37,745 nucleotides of DNA from Clostridiales bacterium (GCA_029010715.1 JAQXKZ010000043.1:1-37745), one strand, 5' to 3'; positions 14,972 through 23,047 are shown, counted from the stretch's first letter. A program made the numbers and translations. The notes: a model not told the origin generated them from the sequence alone.

Positions 14972-15000
14972 ATATTACTTCATTTCATCACATTTATCAA
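14972..15000 (-). promoter_or_regulatory. SigA promoter of the YtoI-like gene
   Basis: On the minus strand: TTGATA (15000-14995), a 17-base spacer and TAATAT (14977-14972), 45 bases before the GTG start. Confidence 0.7.
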
Positions 15001-15156
15001 TAGACGTTATAGCATTTTTATATAACAGTTTGCTTGTTTTTTTGTTATGTTCACCTCATTGTGTCATGAGATTGTCAAATCTGTTATATAATATTGAATT
15101 TTTTTATTGTTAAAAGCGTAATTATAGAGAAAATTGAACAGTTGCCGCTTCTCCGA

Positions 15157-15186
15157 TTGACGTTCTTTGCACAAATGTGCTATTAT
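15157..15186 (+). promoter_or_regulatory. Promoter of the bcd operon with an embedded inverted repeat
   Basis: TTGACG at 15157-15162, an 18-base spacer and TATTAT at 15181-15186. The spacer contains the inverted repeat GCACAAATGTGC (15169-15180), a good position for an operator. It does not match the Rex or CRP consensus. The stretch 15001-15156 is AT-rich and otherwise empty. Confidence 0.6.
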
Positions 15187-15203
15187 TATGTAGCTGGAAG
15201 GAC

Positions 15204-15263
15204 ATGCGTATGAATACAATTCAGGGCGCGTGTAGATACAGAAATATAAAGGCTGTAATATAA
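15204..15263 (+). CDS. Possible 19-codon leader peptide upstream of bcd
   Basis: ATG with GGAAGGA just upstream, then 18 more codons and a TAA, lying in the bcd operon leader. The peptide (MRMNTIQGACRYRNIKAVI) has no obvious codon bias for one amino acid. Its stop overlaps the leader stem-loop at 15260. Translation is unproven. Confidence 0.2.
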   Translation: MRMNTIQGACRYRNIKAVI

Positions 15264-15285
15264 CGGTGATAGCTGATACCGTTAT
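15260..15285 (+). promoter_or_regulatory. Stem-loop in the bcd leader
   Basis: ATAACGGT (15260-15267) pairs with ACCGTTAT (15278-15285), with a 10-base loop. It ends 18 bases before the bcd ribosome site. There is no strong T run, so an mRNA-stability or translation role is more likely than termination. Confidence 0.4.
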
Positions 15286-15316
15286 ACGGCAATAAAAATT
15301 TTTGGAGGTAAACAGT

Positions 15317-16459
15317 ATGGATTTCCAGTTTACAGAACAGCAGAGCATGATTCGTGACATGGTGCGTGAGTTTGCAGAAGCAGAAGTCAAGCCCCTTGCC
15401 AAGGAAATTGATGAGACCGAGCGCTTCCCCATTGAGAACGTTAAGAAGATGGGCGAGATGGGTCTCAACGGTCTGGCTTACCCCGAAGAGTACGGCGGAA
15501 GCGGCGCCGGTCAGGTCGCATACGTCCTGGCGGTTGAAGAGCTCGCAAAGGTCTGCGCCACCACCGCTATCATTCTTTCCGCAAGTGCATCTCTGGGCAG
15601 CTGGCCCATATACAAGTTCGGTACCGAAGAGCAGAAGCAGAAGTATCTTGCTCCTATCTGCCGCGGCGAGAAGCTGAGCGCTTTCGCTCTGACCGAGCCC
15701 AGTGCCGGTACCGACGCTTCCATGCAGAAGTCCACTGCAGTTCTCGAGGGTGACCACTATGTTCTCAACGGCGGCAAGATTTTCATCACCAACGCCACCC
15801 ACGCCGACGTTTTCATCACCTTCGCCATGACCGACAAGTCCCAGGGCACCAAGGGCATCACCGCTTTCATCATTGAGCGCGGCTACGAAGGCCTGACCAT
15901 CAGCGAGCCCGAGAACAAGATGGGCCTGCGCGCTTCCGCTACCTGCGAGCTGACCTTCGACAACATGAAGGTTCCCGTGGAGAACCGCCTCGGCGCAGAG
16001 GGCAGGGGCTTCAACATCGCAATGGCTACTCTCGACGGCGGCCGTATCGGCGTCGCTGCTCAGGCAGTCGGTATTGCTCAGGGTGCTATTGATGAGACCA
16101 TCAAGTACACCACTCAGCGTATCCAGTTCGGTAAGAAGATCTCCCAGTTCCAGAACACCCAGTTCACTCTGGCTGACATGCAGACCCGCACCGATGCAGC
16201 TCGCCTGCTGATGCTCAAGGCTGCAGACGCAGAAGAGAAGGGCCTGCCCTACACCGTTCTGGCTGCAGAGGCAAAGCTGTTCGCTGCCGAGACCGCTTCC
16301 TACGTCACCAACCGCGCTGTTCAGCTCTTCGGCGGCTATGGCTACACCAAGGACTTCCCGGTCGAGCGTATGATGCGCGATGCAAAGGTCACCGAGATTT
16401 ACGAAGGCACCAGCGAAGTTCAGAGAATGGTCATCTCTGGCAACATGCTCAGAAAGTAA
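15317..16459 (+). CDS. bcd: Butyryl-CoA dehydrogenase
   Basis: A 380-residue FAD acyl-CoA dehydrogenase, reducing crotonyl-CoA to butyryl-CoA with EtfAB. Visible are AFALTEPSAGTDAS and INGGKIFITN-like (LNGGKIFITNATHADVFI) in the flavin region, then RIQFGKKISQFQNTQF. The C-terminal IYEGTSEVQR carries the catalytic base (E363). The frame opens at 15302, but GGAGG lies nine bases before the ATG at 15317 and MDFQFTEQQ is the standard start. First gene of the C4 operon. Codon use is strongly biased (AAG, CTC, GAG, ATC), consistent with high expression. Confidence 0.93.
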   Translation: MDFQFTEQQSMIRDMVREFAEAEVKPLAKEIDETERFPIENVKKMGEMGLNGLAYPEEYGGSGAGQVAYVLAVEELAKVCATTAIILSASASLGSWPIYKFGTEEQKQKYLAPICRGEKLSAFALTEPSAGTDASMQKSTAVLEGDHYVLNGGKIFITNATHADVFITFAMTDKSQGTKGITAFIIERGYEGLTISEPENKMGLRASATCELTFDNMKVPVENRLGAEGRGFNIAMATLDGGRIGVAAQAVGIAQGAIDETIKYTTQRIQFGKKISQFQNTQFTLADMQTRTDAARLLMLKAADAEEKGLPYTVLAAEAKLFAAETASYVTNRAVQLFGGYGYTKDFPVERMMRDAKVTEIYEGTSEVQRMVISGNMLRK

Positions 16460-16482
16460 GTCCGGTTTCCCGTACACATTAA

Positions 16483-16515
16483 CTATGGCGCGGGGGGCTT
16501 CTCCCTGCGCCATAG
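16483..16515 (+). other. Intercistronic stem-loop between bcd and etfB
   Basis: CTATGGCGC (16483-16491) pairs perfectly with GCGCCATAG (16507-16515); the loop has G and C runs that can extend the stem. No T run follows, so it is more likely an mRNA processing or stability element than a terminator. Confidence 0.5.
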
Positions 16516-16554
16516 AGAAAAAGTAATCTTTATACCTGAATTAGGAAGTATATA

Positions 16555-17340
16555 ATGAAGATAGTTGTTTTTGTAAAACAGGTCCCCAACACCGACGATG
16601 TTAAGCTCGACCCCAAGACCGGCAACATCCGCCGCGAGGGTGTTGAGAGCATCCTGAACCCGATGGACGCAAACGCAGTTGAGGCCGCTCTGCAGCTCAA
16701 GGAGCAGTTCGGCGGTACTGTTGTCGCCGTCAGCATGGGTCCCCCTCAGGCATCCTACGCTCTGAAGAAGGTTCTGGGTATGGGCTGCGATGAGGCCTAT
16801 CTCCTGAGCGACCGTGCCTTTGGCGGTGCCGATACTCTGGCCACCTCCTACACTCTCGCTAAGGCCGCCGAGAAGATCGGCGATTATGATCTGCTTCTGT
16901 TCGGCCGCCTCGCTACCGACGGCGACACCGCTCAGACCGGTCCTGCCGTTGCCGCATGGCTCGGCGTTCCTCAGATCACTCTCGCTTCCACCCTTACCGT
17001 CGAGGACGGCTGGGTTGTATGCGACAGAAAGCTTGGCGGCATGCGCCAGCGCGTCAGGGCAAAGCTCCCCGCCGCTGTCACTGTTACCGGCGATCTGAAC
17101 AAGCCCCGTTATCCGACTCCCATCAACATCATGAAGGCATCCAAGAAGCCGTTCACCACTTGGGGCGCGGCCGATATGGAGTGCGATCCTGCCAAGATCG
17201 GTATGCCCGGTTCCCCCTCCTCCACCAAGGAAGTTCTCGAGCCCGAGAAGCGCAGCACCGATACGAAGTTCTTCACCGGTGAGATGGCCGACATCGCCCA
17301 CGAGCTCGTCAAGACGCTCGAGGCAGAACATCTTATTTAA
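16555..17340 (+). CDS. etfB: Electron transfer flavoprotein, beta subunit
   Basis: A 261-residue subunit of the flavoprotein that partners Bcd. The N-terminus MKIVVFVKQVPNTDDVKLD is typical. The segment DGDTAQTGP (122-130) is the form found in electron-bifurcating Etf, where the beta-subunit FAD splits NADH electrons between crotonyl-CoA and ferredoxin; mammalian-type Etf differ here. It lies 95 bases after bcd and 14 before etfA. A bifurcating Bcd-Etf would conserve energy as reduced ferredoxin; that activity is inferred from family and context. Confidence 0.93.
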   Translation: MKIVVFVKQVPNTDDVKLDPKTGNIRREGVESILNPMDANAVEAALQLKEQFGGTVVAVSMGPPQASYALKKVLGMGCDEAYLLSDRAFGGADTLATSYTLAKAAEKIGDYDLLLFGRLATDGDTAQTGPAVAAWLGVPQITLASTLTVEDGWVVCDRKLGGMRQRVRAKLPAAVTVTGDLNKPRYPTPINIMKASKKPFTTWGAADMECDPAKIGMPGSPSSTKEVLEPEKRSTDTKFFTGEMADIAHELVKTLEAEHLI

Positions 17341-17354
17341 GGAGGCGAGCATTC

Positions 17355-18353
17355 ATGGCAAAGGAAGATTACAAAGGCATATGGGTGTTTGCCGAACAGG
17401 AAAACGGTGTTATAGAGCACACTGTTTTCGAGCTGCTTGCAAAAGCACATGAGCTCCAGGAGCACAACAAGGAAGAGATAGTCGCCGTTCTGCTCGGCAA
17501 TAACGTGGATGCGCTTGCACCCGAGCTTATCGCCCGCGGCGCCGACAAGGTCATCATGGTCAACGATCCGGCTCTTGCCAGCTACAGCGCAAGACCCTAT
17601 CAGGCCGCTCTGACCCAGCTTGTCGAGAAGTACAAGCCCTCCATTCTCCTCTACGGTGCAACTCCTCTTGGCCGCGACCTCGCCCCCAGGCTCATGATCA
17701 CTCTTGACACCGGTCTTACCGCCGACGCTATTGACCTCGGCTATGACAAGGACGGCGTCTTTTACCAGACCACTCCCGCTTACGGCGGAAAGATTCTTGC
17801 GCACATTGTCATTCTGGAGAAGCGTCCCCAGATGGCCACCGTGCATCCCAAGATGTTCACCCCCTTCGATCCCAATCCGGATGCAAAGGGCGAGATCGTC
17901 AAGGAAACCGTCAAGGTCGAAGCCGATTCTGACTATGAGGTCATCGAGTTTGTTCCCGATGAGAATGTCGACGTCAATATCGCTGACAGCGATGTAGTCG
18001 TCGCCGGCGGCCGTGGCATCAAGTCCACGGACGATCTGAAGATGCTTGAGGAGCTTGCAACCCTCCTCGACGGTCAGATCGCTTCCTCCCGTCCTCTCGT
18101 CGACAACGGCTGGCTGCCCCACAGCCGCCAGATCGGTCAGTCCGGTGCTACCGTTACTCCGCGTCTCATGTTCAACGTTGCCGTTTCCGGTTCCGTGCAG
18201 TATGTGCTCGGTATGCAAAAGGCAGGCTGCATCGTTGTCGTGAACCAGAGCAAGGATGCCCCCATTTATGACTATGCTCATTACGGCATTGTCGCGGATT
18301 ACCGCAAGTTCATCCCGGCATTGATCGAAGAGCTGAAAAACAGAGAAGCTTAA
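17355..18353 (+). CDS. etfA: Electron transfer flavoprotein, alpha subunit
   Basis: A 332-residue FAD-binding subunit. The N-terminal domain is GIWVFAEQENGVIEHTVFEL. The C-terminal FAD domain has VVAGGRGIKS, ASSRPLVDNGWLPHSRQIGQSG, the VAVSGSVQYVLGM loop and NQSKDAPIYDYAHYGIVAD, all family signatures. There is no N-terminal ferredoxin domain. GGAGG precedes the ATG. It forms the Etf heterodimer with the preceding gene. Confidence 0.95.
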   Translation: MAKEDYKGIWVFAEQENGVIEHTVFELLAKAHELQEHNKEEIVAVLLGNNVDALAPELIARGADKVIMVNDPALASYSARPYQAALTQLVEKYKPSILLYGATPLGRDLAPRLMITLDTGLTADAIDLGYDKDGVFYQTTPAYGGKILAHIVILEKRPQMATVHPKMFTPFDPNPDAKGEIVKETVKVEADSDYEVIEFVPDENVDVNIADSDVVVAGGRGIKSTDDLKMLEELATLLDGQIASSRPLVDNGWLPHSRQIGQSGATVTPRLMFNVAVSGSVQYVLGMQKAGCIVVVNQSKDAPIYDYAHYGIVADYRKFIPALIEELKNREA

Positions 18354-18522
18354 GTTCTTTCTGGAAACGCCCGACGGGGCGGTGTATGAGTATTCGGCAT
18401 TTATACGGCGAATCCCCTGTAATCCACCTCGTTGGGTAGTTTCAGAAGAGCTTAGTTTTTGCGCGCAATTGACACATAATTAACTATTTAATTCATTGAA
18501 ATGAATAGAAAGGCAGACAATC
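18354..18522 (+). promoter_or_regulatory. Intergenic region before crt with a weak promoter candidate
   Basis: A 169-base gap, the second-longest inside the operon. It contains a small CGCCC/GGGCG hairpin (18368-18381) and TTGACA at 18469-18474. The -10 position 17 bases on reads TTCATT, a poor match. An internal promoter for crt onward is possible but not well supported. Confidence 0.3.
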
Positions 18523-19326
18523 ATGAAAGAGTACAAGTATTTCCTTATTGACATTGCTGACTATGTTGCAACCGTTACCATTAACAACCCCAAGGCTCTT
18601 AACGCTCTGAGCTCCCCCGTTGTTGAAGAGATGATCTCCGTCATCGAAGAGCTGTCCGCCATGACCGACGAGGTTCGCTGCGTCGTCATCACCGGTGCAG
18701 GCGAGAAATCCTTTGTCGCCGGCGCTGACATCAAGGAGATGTACGAGATGGATCCCGCACAGGGCAAGGCCTACGGCATCCTCGGCAGCAAGGCGTTCCA
18801 GATGATCGAAAACATGCCTCAGCCCGTTATCGCTGCTGTCAACGGCTTCGCTCTCGGCGGCGGCTGCGAGCTGGCTATGGCCTGCGACATCCGTATTGCT
18901 GCTGATACCGCCTCCTTCGCACAGCCCGAGTGCGGCCTGGGCATCATCCCCGGCTTCGCCGGCACCCAGCGTATGGCTCGCCTCTGCGGCAAGGGCTTCG
19001 CAAAGATGATGATCTACACCTGCAACCGCATCAAGGCTGATGAGGCTCTCGCTGTCGGTCTGGTCCAGAAGGTCGTTCCTCTCGAGGAGCTGCTCCCCAC
19101 CGCCAAGAAGATGGCTTCCAAGATCGCTTCCAACAGCCCCAACGCTGTTAAGCTCGCAAAGAGCGCTATCAACCAGGGCTACGAGATGGACTTCGTCTCC
19201 GGCAACCTGTACGAGTCCAACCTCTTCGGTCTCTGCTTTGCAAACTCCGACCAGGTCGAAGGCATGGGCGCATTTGTCAACAAGGGCAAGGCAACCTTCA
19301 CCGGCAAGCCCCTTCCCAAAAAGTAA
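18523..19326 (+). CDS. crt: Enoyl-CoA hydratase (crotonase)
   Basis: A 267-residue crotonase interconverting (S)-3-hydroxybutyryl-CoA and crotonyl-CoA. The oxyanion-hole loop is VAGADIKEM. The two catalytic glutamates lie in LGGGCELAMACD (E116) and QPECGLGIIPGFAGTQR (E136). The length is normal. AGAAAGG precedes the ATG. Usually Crt works with Hbd and thiolase in butyrate synthesis, but neither is encoded here. Confidence 0.92.
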   Translation: MKEYKYFLIDIADYVATVTINNPKALNALSSPVVEEMISVIEELSAMTDEVRCVVITGAGEKSFVAGADIKEMYEMDPAQGKAYGILGSKAFQMIENMPQPVIAAVNGFALGGGCELAMACDIRIAADTASFAQPECGLGIIPGFAGTQRMARLCGKGFAKMMIYTCNRIKADEALAVGLVQKVVPLEELLPTAKKMASKIASNSPNAVKLAKSAINQGYEMDFVSGNLYESNLFGLCFANSDQVEGMGAFVNKGKATFTGKPLPKK

Positions 19327-19381
19327 TTTAATCTGGTTCAGAGCTTTCAGGCTCCCAAAAATTTAACGGAGGTTTAAATTA

Positions 19382-20935
19382 ATGGCTAAAATTATGACTG
19401 CTGCGGAAGCAGTTGCTCTTATTAAAGACGGCGATACCCTCGGCACCTCTGGTTTCGTTGGCAGCGTATTTCCTGAAGAAGTCGCACAGGCCATTCAGAA
19501 GTCTTTCCTCGAGACAGGTCATCCCGCAGGCCTGACTGTTGTTCATGCAGCCGGCCAGGGCGATAGCAAAGAGCGCGGCATCAACCACCTCGGTGAAGAA
19601 GGCCTGCTCTCCAGAATCATTGCCGGTCACTACGGCCTCGAGCCCAGGATCCAGAAGCTCGCTCTTGAGAACAAGATCGCTGCTTACAACCTGCCTCAGG
19701 GTGTTATCTCTCACCTGTTCCGTGACATCGCTGCCGGTAAGCCCGGTGTCATCACCCATGTCGGTCTGAAGACCTTCGTCGATCCTCGTCTTGAAGGCGG
19801 CAAGCTGAATGACAAGGCCCGCGAAGCCGGCGACATCGTTCAGCTCATCGAGATCAACGGCGAAGAGAAGCTGCTCTACAAAGCGCTTCCCATCAATGTC
19901 GGTATCATCCGCGCCACCTACGCTGACACCAAGGGCAACCTGACCTTCGAGCATGAGGCTCTCTACGCAGAGGCCGTCTCCATCGCTCAGGCCGCGAAGT
20001 CCTCCGGCGGTATCGTTATCGCTCAGGTCAAGGAGATCGTTGAGTACGGTAACCTCAAGACCCGTCTCGTCAAGATCCCCGGCGTGTATGTTGACTGCAT
20101 CGTAAAGGCTGCTCCCGAGAATCACATGATGACCAACGGCAGCTACTATGTTCCCTCCTACTCCGGCGAGGTCCGCGTTCCTGTCGACGCTCTGGCTCCC
20201 ATGCCTCTCAATGAGCGCAAGATCATGGCCCGTCGTGCAGCTATGGAACTCGTTCCCGATTCCGTTGTCAACCTCGGTATCGGCGTTCCCGAAGGTGTTG
20301 CCTCTGTTGCTGCAGAGGAAGGCCTCGGCGATCAGCTCTCCCTCACCGCTGAGGGCGGCACTGTCGGCGGTATCCCCATGGGCGGCGGCGACTTCGGCGC
20401 TTCCGTGAATGCTGACTGCATTCTGGACCAGCCCTACCAGTTCGACTACTACGATGGCGGCAACCTTGACCTCGCCTGCCTCGGTCTCGCCGAAATGGAT
20501 GCCAGCGGTAACATCAACGTCTCCAAGTTCGGTCCCAAGATTGCCGGCTGCGGCGGCTTCATCAATATCACTCAGAACTCCAAGAAGGTCGTTTACTGCG
20601 GCACCTTCACTGCCGGCGGCCTGAAGGTCGCTGTTCAGGACGGCAAGCTCGTCATCCTGCAGGAAGGCAAGAAGGATAAGCTCGTCGAAAAGGTCGAGCA
20701 GGTCACCTTCTCCGGCGATTACGCCAAGCAGATCGGCCAGCCCGTTCTGTATGTCACTGAGCGTGCTGTCTTCAGACTCACTCCTGATGGCATTGAGCTG
20801 ACTGAGGTTGCACCCGGTATCGACATTGAGAAGGACATCCTTGCTCACATGGGATTCAAGCCCATCATCAAGGACGTCAAGCTCATGGATTCCCGCATCT
20901 TCAACGAAGGCAAGATGGGTCTCACTCTCGAGTAA
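19382..20935 (+). CDS. Acyl-CoA:carboxylate CoA-transferase (family I, YdiF/Pct-like)
   Basis: A 517-residue fused alpha-beta family I CoA-transferase, as in propionate CoA-transferase and YdiF. The alpha half has GDTLGTSGFVGSVFPEE and HAAGQGDS. The beta half (from about residue 280) has NLGIGVPEG and the catalytic glutamate in LTAEGGTVGGIPMGG (E324). GFINITQ and VYCGTFT follow. It exchanges CoA between short-chain acyl-CoA and a free acid such as acetate. It can release butyrate from butyryl-CoA or activate an imported acid; the substrate cannot be read from sequence. It lies 55 bases after crt, with CGGAGG upstream. Confidence 0.88.
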   Translation: MAKIMTAAEAVALIKDGDTLGTSGFVGSVFPEEVAQAIQKSFLETGHPAGLTVVHAAGQGDSKERGINHLGEEGLLSRIIAGHYGLEPRIQKLALENKIAAYNLPQGVISHLFRDIAAGKPGVITHVGLKTFVDPRLEGGKLNDKAREAGDIVQLIEINGEEKLLYKALPINVGIIRATYADTKGNLTFEHEALYAEAVSIAQAAKSSGGIVIAQVKEIVEYGNLKTRLVKIPGVYVDCIVKAAPENHMMTNGSYYVPSYSGEVRVPVDALAPMPLNERKIMARRAAMELVPDSVVNLGIGVPEGVASVAAEEGLGDQLSLTAEGGTVGGIPMGGGDFGASVNADCILDQPYQFDYYDGGNLDLACLGLAEMDASGNINVSKFGPKIAGCGGFINITQNSKKVVYCGTFTAGGLKVAVQDGKLVILQEGKKDKLVEKVEQVTFSGDYAKQIGQPVLYVTERAVFRLTPDGIELTEVAPGIDIEKDILAHMGFKPIIKDVKLMDSRIFNEGKMGLTLE

Positions 20936-20953
20936 TATCCGGCTTGTAAAACA

Positions 20954-21106
20954 ACACTGCAGAGCGCTGTAAACAGTGCTCTGCGGTGTACGGACCGCCG
21001 CCGCTTCGGCGGATGCGATCATAAATCTGACGTGCCACGCCGAAGCGGTTCAAGCAGGCTCCGTATCAAATCAGGGAAGTACTCCTGCAGTATGTACTGC
21101 TGCAGG
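20954..21106 (+). other. Three consecutive stem-loops between the CoA-transferase and maoC genes
   Basis: First, 20954-20989: a 17-bp stem with two G-U pairs and a two-base apex. Second, 20998-21012: CCGCCG, CTT, CGGCGG. Third, 21084-21106: CCTGCAG and CTGCAGG, or alternatively GCAGTA, TG, TACTGC. None is followed by a T run. The 200-base gap is the longest in the operon and is filled by these structures, which suggests differential mRNA stability of the two halves. Confidence 0.55.
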
Positions 21107-21135
21107 GTATAGAGATATTTTTAGGAGGAAAACGT

Positions 21136-21546
21136 ATGACCATCAATGAAATGAGTGTTGGCCAGCAGGCCTCATTCACCAAGACTGTCAGCGAAACTGA
21201 TGTATATCTGTTCGCAGGCATCACCGGCGACCTGAACCCGGCGCATACCAATCAGGTTGCTTCCGAGAAGACCATGTTCAAGGGTCGTATCGCCCACGGC
21301 ATGCTGAGTGCCGGCTTCATTTCTGCAGTTCTCGGTATGTACATGCCCGGCCCCGGCACCATCTACATGGGTCAGGAGCTGAAGTTCACCGCCCCCGTAC
21401 ACATTGGCGATACTATTACCGCCACCGGCACTGTCACCGAGCTGCTGCTCGACAAGAACATTGCAAAGATCGAGACCGTCTGCACCAATCAGGATGGTAA
21501 GGTCGTTGTCAAGGGTATGGCTACCGTAATGCCTCCCAAAGCATAA
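21136..21546 (+). CDS. MaoC-family (R)-specific enoyl-CoA hydratase
   Basis: A 136-residue single hotdog domain. The hydratase-2 signature is intact: LFAGITGDLNPAHTN gives the catalytic Asp (D32) and His (H37), followed by FKGRIAHGMLSAGFISAVLG. This is the PhaJ type, which interconverts crotonyl-CoA and (R)-3-hydroxybutyryl-CoA, the opposite stereochemistry to Crt. The C-terminus (KFTAPVHIGDTITATGTV) completes the fold. AGGAGG lies before the ATG. Its presence beside Crt is unusual for a butyrate operon and points to a D-3-hydroxybutyrate branch. Confidence 0.88.
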   Translation: MTINEMSVGQQASFTKTVSETDVYLFAGITGDLNPAHTNQVASEKTMFKGRIAHGMLSAGFISAVLGMYMPGPGTIYMGQELKFTAPVHIGDTITATGTVTELLLDKNIAKIETVCTNQDGKVVVKGMATVMPPKA

Positions 21547-21610
21547 GCGATATCCAGCGAATCCCCCCCAAAAAACAAAAAATAAATAAATTATTTGAGG
21601 AGACTAATCA

Positions 21611-22900
21611 ATGGACGTAGTAACCATATTCCTTGGCCTTGCCCTTCTTATGTTCCTTGCATTCAGAGGCCATTCCATCATCTGGGTTGCACCTCTCTGT
21701 GCTGCATTCGTTGCCCTCTGCGGCGGCCTGAATCTTCTTGACGCTTACAAGACCACCTACATGGAAGGTGCTGCAAACTACTTCAAGCAGTGGTTCCCCG
21801 CCTTCTTCCTCGGCGCTGTCTATGGCAAGATCATGGACAAGACCGGTTCTGCCCGTAGCCTCGGCCAGAAGCTGGTTTCCTGGATCGGTGCCAAGAACGC
21901 AATGCTCGCTGTCGTTCTCCCCTGCATGCTGATGACCTACGGCGGCATCTCCCTCTTCGTCGTCGTTTTCGTTATCTACCCCATGGGCTACGCTATCTAC
22001 CGCGCTGCTGACATCCCCCGTACCAAGCTGCCCGGCGCTATCGCCTGCGGTGCTTTCGGTATCACCATGACCGCTGTCCCCGGCTCCCCCCAGATCCAGA
22101 ACCTGATTCCGATGCAGTTCTACGGCACCACCCCGACTGCCGCTCCTCTGCTCTCCATCGTCGCCTGCGTTGTTATCGGTCTGCCTGCTCTTATCTGGCT
22201 CCAGCTCGACATCAACAAGGGCCGCAAGGCTGGTCTGCACTTCGAGGAAGACCCGAAGTTCGTTGAGGCTTCGCATGGTGAGATGCCCTCCTGGCACTGG
22301 CTCTCCGGTCTGCTCCCCGTCATCGCCGTTGTTGTCGTTCTGAACGTCTTCAAGCAGGACATCGTTGTTGCTCTGCTTGCCGGTATCATTCTCTGCTGCG
22401 TCATGAACTGGAAGCAGTACAAGATCCTTCTCCCCTCCATATCTGAAGGTGCTGACGGTTCTCTGACTGCTATCATGAATACCTCCTGCGCTGTCGGTTT
22501 CGGCTCCGTTGTTAAGGCTGTCCCCGGCTTCACCAAGCTCTGCGACGCCATGCTCAACATGCCCGGCTCCATCCTCTTCTCTGAGGCTGTTGCAGTTAAC
22601 GTTCTGGCCGGTGCTACCGGTTCCGCTTCCGGCGGTATGTCCATCGCTCTGACCGCCCTCGCTCCCAAGTACCTGGAGATCGCAAACCAGATCGGTCTTG
22701 ACCCCGGTGTCCTGCACCGTATCGCTTCCATCTCCTCCGGCGGTCTCGATTCTCTGCCGCACAACGGCGCTGTTCTCACCCTGCTTGCATTCTCTCACTG
22801 CACTCACAAAGAGTCCTACTGGGGCATCTGCGTTACCACCGTTATTATCCCGGTCATCGCTTCCCTGGTCCTGGCTCTCGTTTGGGGTCTGTTCATCTGA
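21611..22900 (+). CDS. GntP-family permease, probable hydroxy-acid or short-chain acid transporter
   Basis: A 429-residue polytopic membrane protein with about 11-12 hydrophobic segments. It begins VVTIFLGLALLMFLAF. GntP-type features include VLPCMLMTYGGISLFVVVFVIYPMG, AVPGSPQIQNLIP and, near the end, SGGLDSLPHNGAVLTLL. GntP relatives carry gluconate, D-serine and D-3-hydroxybutyrate. The last gene of the C4 operon, 64 bases after maoC and followed by a strong terminator. Its position beside a CoA-transferase and an (R)-hydratase favours 3-hydroxybutyrate or butyrate/crotonate as cargo; this is inference. Confidence 0.85.
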   Translation: MDVVTIFLGLALLMFLAFRGHSIIWVAPLCAAFVALCGGLNLLDAYKTTYMEGAANYFKQWFPAFFLGAVYGKIMDKTGSARSLGQKLVSWIGAKNAMLAVVLPCMLMTYGGISLFVVVFVIYPMGYAIYRAADIPRTKLPGAIACGAFGITMTAVPGSPQIQNLIPMQFYGTTPTAAPLLSIVACVVIGLPALIWLQLDINKGRKAGLHFEEDPKFVEASHGEMPSWHWLSGLLPVIAVVVVLNVFKQDIVVALLAGIILCCVMNWKQYKILLPSISEGADGSLTAIMNTSCAVGFGSVVKAVPGFTKLCDAMLNMPGSILFSEAVAVNVLAGATGSASGGMSIALTALAPKYLEIANQIGLDPGVLHRIASISSGGLDSLPHNGAVLTLLAFSHCTHKESYWGICVTTVIIPVIASLVLALVWGLFI

Positions 22901-22944
22901 TAGTAAGGGATGTACAAAGCGCTTTAAAAAACAAATACATAAAA

Positions 22945-22974
22945 ACAGACGTGGGTTTTCCCACGTCTGTTTTT
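22945..22974 (+). terminator. Terminator of the C4 operon
   Basis: A perfect 11-bp stem ACAGACGTGGG / CCCACGTCTGT with a four-T loop, A-rich on the left and TTTT on the right. Confidence 0.9.
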
Positions 22975-23047
22975 CTATGCAAAAGCATTGCAAAAAACAT
23001 GATGCGCCATTTTCCCGCCCCTTTGCGGCAAGCGAGAATGATGCGCA

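Noticed and set aside
18469-18497. Internal promoter before crt
   Set aside because: The TTGACA is perfect but the matching -10 is poor (TTCATT), so it is kept only as a weak candidate in the region note.
19379-21022. Very long open frame on the minus strand opposite the CoA-transferase gene (also opposite bcd, etfA and gntP)
   Set aside because: The plus-strand genes are clear families with strong codon bias that removes stops from the antisense frame. The antisense products are low-complexity and match no family.
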